64,000 nucleotides of DNA from RGIG426 sp045639905. Lineage in GTDB: Bacteria > Bacillota > Clostridia > Oscillospirales > Acutalibacteraceae. Below the pieces are notes generated by a model that saw nothing but the letters and a program-made list of their open reading frames with translations, was not told the origin of the DNA and ran no database searches. Made by a program: the position numbers and the translations under genes. The stretch covers positions 62,001 through 126,000 of the forward strand of contig JAZUDZ010000023.1 in NCBI GenBank assembly GCA_045639905.1, in the 5' to 3' direction. Shown here one piece after another: positions 58,772-64,000 of the stretch (within the stretch, counting starts at the first letter, position 1; every line of letters begins with the position of its first letter).

Positions 58772-60370
58772 ATGAAACTGTATACAACAAGTGCTGAGTT
58801 TACTTTAAAAGCCGAAGATATTGATCATGTGTCGGAAACCATTACGGGATTTTTGAAAAATTGCGGTCAAGAAAAATCCAATATTTTGAAAATTCGACTT
58901 GCAATGGAAGATGTCCTTCTGAACTGGAGAACTTTTTTCGGAGAAGAAACCCCCATCCGACTTTCAACCGGAAAACGTCTCGGTCGTCCATTTATTCACT
59001 TTGAACTCGATGGAGAACAAAATGATCCTCTCTCCCACAACGAAACGGATTTTGGTGAGTATAGCTCCCAAATGATGGCAACGATGGGCTTATGTCCCAC
59101 CTATTCCTATCATAAAGGAACCAATGAAGTATCTCTTCGTTTAAGAAAAAAACGCATCAATCCTCTTCTTGGATTAATCATTGCCGTTTTTGCTGCATTT
59201 CTAGTTGCTGTCCTGGGCTATTTTTTACCTGCCTCCGCCAGAGATGTCGTCTCCAGTGACTACTTAACGCCTCTTTACGAAACTTTCTTCGGCATCTTAT
59301 CGACCATAGCCGGACCGATGATTTTTCTGTCCGTTGCCTGGGGGATCTATGGCATCGGAGATGCGGCAATTTTAGGAAGAATCGGAAAAAAAATGCTTCT
59401 TCGGTACTTCGGCATTACCGCTTTGTTTACAGCAGCGACCTTCTTGATGATCTTCCCGTTTATGCACTTGTCCTATGCGAACACCGCTTTGAATAGTTCG
59501 GCCGTTTCCGGCATTTTCAAATTACTTCTTGGGATATTCCCCAAAGACGTCTTCAGTCCCTTTTTGGAAGGCAACACAATGCAAATCATTTTGATTGCCA
59601 CCGTTGTGGGCTGTATTATGTTGATTTTGGGCAACCAAACCAAACTGATGGCTACGCTTATTGAACAAATCAACTCCGTTATTCACTATTTAATGGAACT
59701 TATCGGCAGCATGGTCACCGCTTTTATTTTCGTTATTCTGTTACGGCTGCTGTGGTCTGACTCCGTTACAAGTATGTGGACTGCATGGAAGCCGCTCGTC
59801 ATATTCGTCGCACTGGCTTTTGTATTTCTCGTACTGGTTACCGCTTATGTTTCATTTACTAAGAAAGTCAATCCCATCCTCTTTGTCAAGAAAACGTTCC
59901 CAACGTTTCTTATCGCTCTGACAACCGCATCCAGTTCCGCGGCTTTTGGTGCCAATGTCTCTTGCTGCGAACATTCTTTGGGAATTGATTCCAAAATGAC
60001 AAACTTCGGCACACCCCTGGGAATCGTCTTATTCAAACCGGCAACATCTGTTTCCTTTGCCATCTCAACCCTGTATTTCTCACAAATCTATCATATAGAA
60101 ATATCTCTGGTATGGCTTCTCACGGCTATTCTTGTTATCACGATTGTTTCCATAGCTCTGCCTCCCGTCCCCGGTGGTGCACTCGCTTGCTACACCATCG
60201 TGTTTACACAGCTTGGAATCCCACAGGAAGCGCTGGCCGTCACTATGCTGCTGGATGTATTCTTTGACTTTATTTCCACAGGCTGTGACACGTTCTTCCG
60301 CCAGTGTGAACTTCTCCTTCAGGCAGATCGAATCGGTATGCTGGACAAAAGTATATTGCGAAAAAAATAA
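58772..60370 (+). CDS. SDF (dicarboxylate/cation) symporter with N-terminal RsbW-like ATPase domain
   Basis: A 532-residue fusion. Residues 1-130 resemble the anti-sigma/HATPase fold of RsbW and SpoIIAB: RLAMEDVLLNW with Asn51 at the N-box and ELDGEQNDPLS at the nucleotide loop. Residues about 132-530 form an SDF-type transporter with eight or more helices, the serine-rich hairpin TTASSSAAFGAN and the second hairpin PPVPGGALACYT. The NMDGT motif of glutamate transporters is replaced by FKPATSVSF, so the substrate may differ. GGGGGA precedes the ATG. Own promoter and terminator; likely a regulated transporter. Confidence 0.83.
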   Translation: MKLYTTSAEFTLKAEDIDHVSETITGFLKNCGQEKSNILKIRLAMEDVLLNWRTFFGEETPIRLSTGKRLGRPFIHFELDGEQNDPLSHNETDFGEYSSQMMATMGLCPTYSYHKGTNEVSLRLRKKRINPLLGLIIAVFAAFLVAVLGYFLPASARDVVSSDYLTPLYETFFGILSTIAGPMIFLSVAWGIYGIGDAAILGRIGKKMLLRYFGITALFTAATFLMIFPFMHLSYANTALNSSAVSGIFKLLLGIFPKDVFSPFLEGNTMQIILIATVVGCIMLILGNQTKLMATLIEQINSVIHYLMELIGSMVTAFIFVILLRLLWSDSVTSMWTAWKPLVIFVALAFVFLVLVTAYVSFTKKVNPILFVKKTFPTFLIALTTASSSAAFGANVSCCEHSLGIDSKMTNFGTPLGIVLFKPATSVSFAISTLYFSQIYHIEISLVWLLTAILVITIVSIALPPVPGGALACYTIVFTQLGIPQEALAVTMLLDVFFDFISTGCDTFFRQCELLLQADRIGMLDKSILRKK

Positions 60371-60374
60371 CAAC

Positions 60375-60405
60375 AAAAGCCTCTCCGTCTGGAGAGGCTT
60401 TTTCA
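60375..60405. terminator. Bidirectional terminator between symporter and YdcF genes
   Basis: AAAAGCCTCTCC (60375-60386) pairs with GGAGAGGCTTTT (60391-60402), loop GTCT, T-rich on both sides. Confidence 0.88.
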
Positions 60406-61629
60406 TATCATATTTCCAAGAAATCCGAAAACGCCGACAAAACAAGAAAAACCAAACAAAATTACAGCCGTTAAAATATGCGATTTCTTTTCCATTGCCA
60501 AAATTGCGAAAAACTCACGAACAAATCCATTGGGCCAGAAATACCATTTGGTATCTCCCGCTATGCCTTCGGCCTCAACGCCGGCCCGTCTTGCGAGGAT
60601 TCCGCTTCTCAAAATATGGTAATTCGTTGTAGCAAAGGCCACTTTGGCGTTTGGCTTGAGACTGTCAATTACATCCTTGGAAAACAAAAAATTTTCGTAG
60701 GTGCTGGTTGATTTTCTTTCCGGAAAAACTTCGTCATCCTCTGCACCTTTTGCCTTTAAATACAATTCCATGGCGGAACCTTCGCTCATAATTTCGTTAG
60801 GCCCTTGTCCCCCGGATGGAACATATTTCATCGGTTTCCCCGTCTCAATCTCCTGTTGCCATGCAAAACGCATTGCACGGTTCACTCTTCCTTTCAGAAG
60901 CGGAAGTAAACCTCCTCGTTTGTCGATTGAGCAGCCTAAAATAATAATGTAGTCCTTATCCATCTTCGGTTCGGATTTTGCTGCTTGATACCCAAGAAGC
61001 GCTGAACCGATAAACACACATTCAAAGTAACACAGCATCAACAAAAGAAACAAATCTAAAATAAATCCGGCCGTCATCCATACCGGCCCAAGCACCACGC
61101 GCTTTGTGGCCAAAAAATCACATGCTACATAAACGCCGGCTGTCCCAAGCAGGTAAAACACAATCAAAACAGCACCAAGCGCGTTGTAAAGGAAGAAACC
61201 TTCACGCCGAATTAAAACAACATTACTGATACAAAGCAGTATTCCGACGAAAAAAATGCCCAAAACCGTGCAGTAGGAAAACTGTTTCGGGAATGCAACC
61301 ATTGCCGAAAACAATTCTTTTGGTGTCATTTCGTTTTTTATACAAGAAATGAACTTCGTCAGGAGAGTAATTTCCAAAACATAGGCGAATAGAATACCGG
61401 CAACAAGCTGTATGTTTTGGTAGTCATATAGCGTGGTTTTCATCGACCTTTTCAGCACAATTGACATGGTTATAATACACATCAAAATAGTCAAAAACAC
61501 ATCAACGGCAATTACCTGAGCAAAGCTGACAAAGCGGTGTCCGGTCAAAATCATAGCAACGGAAAGTGCCACCACCAACAAATTTACTCCAAACAACAGG
61601 CGAACAATCGGAAACGTTTTTTTCTTCAC
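60403..61629 (-). CDS. YdcF/ElyC-type DUF218 membrane protein
   Basis: A 408-residue protein. The first 220 residues or so contain six or seven membrane helices. A cytosol- or surface-facing DUF218 domain follows (DYIIILGCSIDKRGG, PSGGQGPNEIMSEGSAM, AFATTNYHILRSGILARRAG) with its usual Gly/Arg/His motif set. A last helix lies near the C-terminus. DUF218 proteins ElyC/SanA affect cell-wall precursor or vancomycin sensitivity. GTG start at 61629 behind AAAGGAGG; the in-frame GTG at 61647 would include that site. Confidence 0.82.
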   Translation of the reverse strand: MKKKTFPIVRLLFGVNLLVVALSVAMILTGHRFVSFAQVIAVDVFLTILMCIITMSIVLKRSMKTTLYDYQNIQLVAGILFAYVLEITLLTKFISCIKNEMTPKELFSAMVAFPKQFSYCTVLGIFFVGILLCISNVVLIRREGFFLYNALGAVLIVFYLLGTAGVYVACDFLATKRVVLGPVWMTAGFILDLFLLLMLCYFECVFIGSALLGYQAAKSEPKMDKDYIIILGCSIDKRGGLLPLLKGRVNRAMRFAWQQEIETGKPMKYVPSGGQGPNEIMSEGSAMELYLKAKGAEDDEVFPERKSTSTYENFLFSKDVIDSLKPNAKVAFATTNYHILRSGILARRAGVEAEGIAGDTKWYFWPNGFVREFFAILAMEKKSHILTAVILFGFSCFVGVFGFLGNMI

Positions 61630-61656
61630 CGGAACACCTCCTTTCACATTGTTTGT

Positions 61657-61685
61657 AGTGTATCATATCCGACTCGCAAAAGCAA
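61657..61685 (-). promoter_or_regulatory. Promoter for the YdcF-like gene
   Basis: On the minus strand TTGCTT (61680-61685), a 17-bp spacer and TACACT (61657-61662) with an extended TG. Confidence 0.55.
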
Positions 61686-61703
61686 TTTCAGCACCCCCAT
61701 TTC

Positions 61704-61732
61704 TTGACAGAAACAGAGCCTTGTGATACAGT
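61704..61732 (+). promoter_or_regulatory. Promoter for licD-flippase
   Basis: TTGACA (61704-61709), 17-bp spacer and TACAGT (61727-61732); LicD begins 40 bases later. Confidence 0.6.
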
Positions 61733-61771
61733 ACAAATATCTATGTACCATTTGTATAAGGGGCTGAAATC

Positions 61772-62596
61772 TTGAAACTGGATGAATTGCACAATCGATT
61801 ATTTGATGTACTATGCATAATTGACGATATTTGCAAAAAAGAAAATGTTCGTTATTTTTTGGACAGCGGAACAGAACTCGGAGCCATTCGAGAAGGGGAC
61901 TTTATTCCATGGGATGACGACCTGGATATAAAGGTTCTGGCAGAGGATTATACGGCATTCAAAGCCGCCATGGAGAAGCACCTGCCTGAACATATGCATT
62001 TTGCAGAACCCCAAGATCGTGCTCCGGCTTTTTATGATTTTACGGTTCGAATTTATGACGACCGATATCCGATTGGTGCCGCACGTGAAGAGGATGCTTA
62101 CTATAAAGATTTTTCAAATCATGTTGGTACAGATGTATTTGTCATGGCTAAAGCTCCTAATTCCGCATTCAAACGAAAGATGCGGATTCTTTCCGTAAAA
62201 ATCCTATATGGGCTTGGAATGTCAAAACGGCACAACATAGATTGGAACAAATATCACGGGCTTGAAAAAATTGAAGTCGGTATTTTGTATTTTTTCGGAA
62301 AAATGTTTTCTGCTAATTTCATCTATAAGCAGCACAATAAACTGATGTTCAAAGATTTGGACAAGCCTTGCGAATACAGAATAAAGCCAAATGTTCCCAT
62401 CCAGTTCTTGCGGCCGTATCCTGACCATGTTTTCACAAGTGGTACAGCGCCCTGTTATATCCGTGGACGAGAATTTCCTACGGTCAAAGAATACGAGGAA
62501 GAAATGCGGTTGTATTATGGTGACACATGGAGGACCCCGCTTCAAAGCAGTCGCTATATCCGTCACCTGGACGAAGAAGATCAGTATTCTGTGTGA
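61772..62596 (+). CDS. LicD-family phosphotransferase
   Basis: Enzyme of the family that adds phosphocholine or a similar phospho-substituent to surface glycans. It has 274 residues. The nucleotidyltransferase-fold motif SGTELGAIREGDFIPWDDDLDI (near 32-53) carries the metal-binding aspartates, intact here. The start is TTG at 61772 (MKLDELHNRL) behind AAGGGG. It lies 15 bp before a polysaccharide flippase gene, so it probably decorates the same polymer. No choline kinase or cytidylyltransferase gene is in view. Confidence 0.88.
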   Translation: MKLDELHNRLFDVLCIIDDICKKENVRYFLDSGTELGAIREGDFIPWDDDLDIKVLAEDYTAFKAAMEKHLPEHMHFAEPQDRAPAFYDFTVRIYDDRYPIGAAREEDAYYKDFSNHVGTDVFVMAKAPNSAFKRKMRILSVKILYGLGMSKRHNIDWNKYHGLEKIEVGILYFFGKMFSANFIYKQHNKLMFKDLDKPCEYRIKPNVPIQFLRPYPDHVFTSGTAPCYIRGREFPTVKEYEEEMRLYYGDTWRTPLQSSRYIRHLDEEDQYSV

Positions 62597-62611
62597 AAGA
62601 GATAAATGTTT

Positions 62612-63841
62612 ATGAAAAAAATCGGTAAATCTATCCTAAAGGATTCCGTATGGAGTATTGCAGGCATCGTTCTGATGAATGCAGTTGCTCAGTTTGTCAT
62701 CTATCCTTTATGGAACAACAAACTCGGAAGTGAGACCTATGGTAACATCCTGTTTCTGTTGTCTTTAATGAACATCGTCGCCGTTTCTTTGGGTAGCTCC
62801 AGCAATCAGGCGCGTATGTGTCAAAAAGGAGATACAATTAAAAACCGCTCTTATTTACTGGTTCTCGGATTGGGAGCAGTCTTATTCGGCACAATCGCTA
62901 TTCTGTCGCACAAACTGCTTGGGATCAGTCTTTCCACCGCAGGTCTGTTGGCCTTGCTAATCGGATTTACCATGTGGCGCTATTATGCCGATGTTGAGTT
63001 TCGACTATCCTTAAATTACAAAGGATATTTTCTCTATTATTTGATAATCAGTGTTGGTTATATACTAGGTGCTCTATTGTTTCTCAAGTCCGGGCAATGG
63101 GTTTTCGGCCTACTGCTGGGAGAAATCCTCGGTGTTTTGTTCGTCTTGTGGAAAGGAAAAATCCTACGTCCTGACGGAAAGCCCGACAAAGAGGAGTTCT
63201 TAAGTGTTGCCGGAGCCATTCTCACATTATTCAGTTCAAGCGTAATCGCCAACATCATTTTTAACGGAGACCGTTTGATTCTCAAATTCTTTATCGGTGG
63301 CACGGCCGTCACTACTTACTATTTAGCCTCCTTAATCGGGAAAACCATGTCACTTGTTACCACGCCCCTAAACAGCGTTATTATTGGGTATCTAATGCGT
63401 TATGAAGGAACTCTCAAAAAGAAAGCATTTGGAGCAATCGTCGCTGGTTCCATTATTGTTTCCGTTGTTGGAATGCTTGGATGCTTTGTTGCCTCCATCA
63501 TTTTAATTCCCTTCTTATACCCAGCTGAATACGCAACTGTTAAACCGTTTTTGTTACTTGCAAACCTGGCACAAATTGTATATTTTGTAGGCAATGTCAT
63601 AACCGTCTTCCAGTTGAGATTCGGGGAAAAGAAGGATCTTCTCAGCAACAACATTGTATATGCAGGCGCCTTCGTTATTCTTTGTATTCCAGCCACCTAT
63701 TTTTTCAATCTATGGGGATTTTGTGTTGCCTATCTCCTTGCGACAAGTGCCCGTCTTGCGTTTGCTCTCATACTACTTTTCATACGCAGCAACAAAGCCG
63801 GTTCCATCGCGGAACAAACCGAAGCCAATACAGCAATCTAA
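62612..63841 (+). CDS. Polysaccharide flippase (Wzx/MATE-like membrane exporter)
   Basis: A 409-residue protein with twelve to fourteen hydrophobic helices over its whole length, opening MKKIGKSILKDSVWSIAGIV, like oligosaccharide flippases of the MVF/RfbX type. It probably moves lipid-linked repeat units of a capsule or teichoic polymer across the membrane. The ATG at 62612 is used with GAGAT upstream; an ATG at 62606 is equally possible. It follows licD after 15 bp and is the last complete gene in the window. Confidence 0.85.
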   Translation: MKKIGKSILKDSVWSIAGIVLMNAVAQFVIYPLWNNKLGSETYGNILFLLSLMNIVAVSLGSSSNQARMCQKGDTIKNRSYLLVLGLGAVLFGTIAILSHKLLGISLSTAGLLALLIGFTMWRYYADVEFRLSLNYKGYFLYYLIISVGYILGALLFLKSGQWVFGLLLGEILGVLFVLWKGKILRPDGKPDKEEFLSVAGAILTLFSSSVIANIIFNGDRLILKFFIGGTAVTTYYLASLIGKTMSLVTTPLNSVIIGYLMRYEGTLKKKAFGAIVAGSIIVSVVGMLGCFVASIILIPFLYPAEYATVKPFLLLANLAQIVYFVGNVITVFQLRFGEKKDLLSNNIVYAGAFVILCIPATYFFNLWGFCVAYLLATSARLAFALILLFIRSNKAGSIAEQTEANTAI

Positions 63842-63900
63842 ATATTTGTTGTACTTACAAAGGCTGACTCGAACCATTGCATTTTGCACCTTATTTTTTC

Positions 63901-63929
63901 TTGACATTCTGTCACCCTTCCTGTATGAT
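63901..63929 (+). promoter_or_regulatory. Near-consensus promoter at the window end
   Basis: TTGACA (63901-63906), 17-bp spacer and TATGAT (63924-63929). It would drive whatever lies beyond 64000; the hairpin at 63950 begins within its leader. Confidence 0.6.
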
Positions 63930-63949
63930 ATGTTCAAAGTTAACATAAA

Positions 63950-63973
63950 GCCCTGCGTTTTTGAACGCAGGGC
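63950..63973 (+). terminator. Hairpin after the flippase gene
   Basis: GCCCTGCGTT (63950-63959) pairs with AACGCAGGGC (63964-63973), loop TTTG, followed by GTTTGTG. The weak T tract makes it either a modest terminator or a leader hairpin. Confidence 0.5.
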
Positions 63974-64000
63974 GTTTGTGCTGAAAAAAATTCTTGATTT

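Noticed and set aside
1..64000. CRISPR arrays, prophage or insertion sequences
   Set aside because: No regularly spaced repeats, transposase, integrase or phage structural motif was seen on either strand; the only tandem repeat is the in-frame tract at 55917-56189.

Overview
The window reads as a chromosome segment of a low-to-moderate GC Gram-positive bacterium of class Clostridia. Support for this: the clustered order plsX-rnc-smc-ftsY, rpmF next to the YceD gene, FtsEX followed by an M23 hydrolase, a PUA-less ProB, TrmFO instead of TrmA, a dockerin protein, LytR-CpsA-Psr and LicD surface-polymer genes, strong AGGAGG ribosome sites and sigma-A type TTGACA/TATAAT promoters. An Oscillospirales-like gut or cellulolytic relative is a guess. 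Nothing indicates a plasmid, prophage, insertion sequence or CRISPR array.

Layout. 1-3469 (minus): ligA (cut by the window edge), cysK and a YmdB-type phosphodiesterase. 3555-6530 (plus): proB, proA and a small membrane protein. 6594-14489 (minus): a cell-envelope block with a PucR-type regulator, ftsE, ftsX, an M23 peptidase, an S41-like protein lacking its nucleophile, a sigma-factor/transmembrane/leucine-rich-repeat fusion and a VOC protein. 14654-19924 (minus): DUF512 radical-SAM-like protein, der, an M15 D,D-carboxypeptidase, a small unknown and trmFO. 19999-23426 (minus): yceD-rpmF, and separately pgi, a P-loop protein and a CofE-like protein.

23604-31149 is the most accessory-like part: a dockerin-SpoIID fusion, tRNA-Pro(GGG), a PadR/DUF1700/DUF4097 operon with a clear operator, acetyltransferases, a HAD phosphatase, an epimerase and small unknowns. 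31266-43868 (plus) is a long housekeeping operon: plsX, rnc, smc, ftsY, rdgB, yhbY, a nadD-yqeK fusion, a divergent LCP protein, rsfS and leuS. 43984-50219 (plus): rpsU, yqeG, an endonuclease IV, an M24 peptidase, efp, an acidic Cys-rich protein and an ABC exporter pair. 50266-57287 (minus): a LamG/repeat surface protein and a partner membrane protein, then infC-rpmI-rplT with an attenuator leader and an AUC start, a SpoU methylase, topA and dut. 57405-64000: a YczE-like membrane protein, apt, an SDF symporter with an ATPase-like N-terminus, a YdcF-like protein, then licD and a flippase that probably open a surface-polysaccharide locus continuing beyond the window.

The most unusual items are the sigma-TM-LRR fusion, the S41 protein without its serine, the dockerin-SpoIID protein, the kinase-fold/SDF symporter fusion and the LCP protein lacking its usual arginine signature. 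Family names come from reading motifs by eye; no database search was run.
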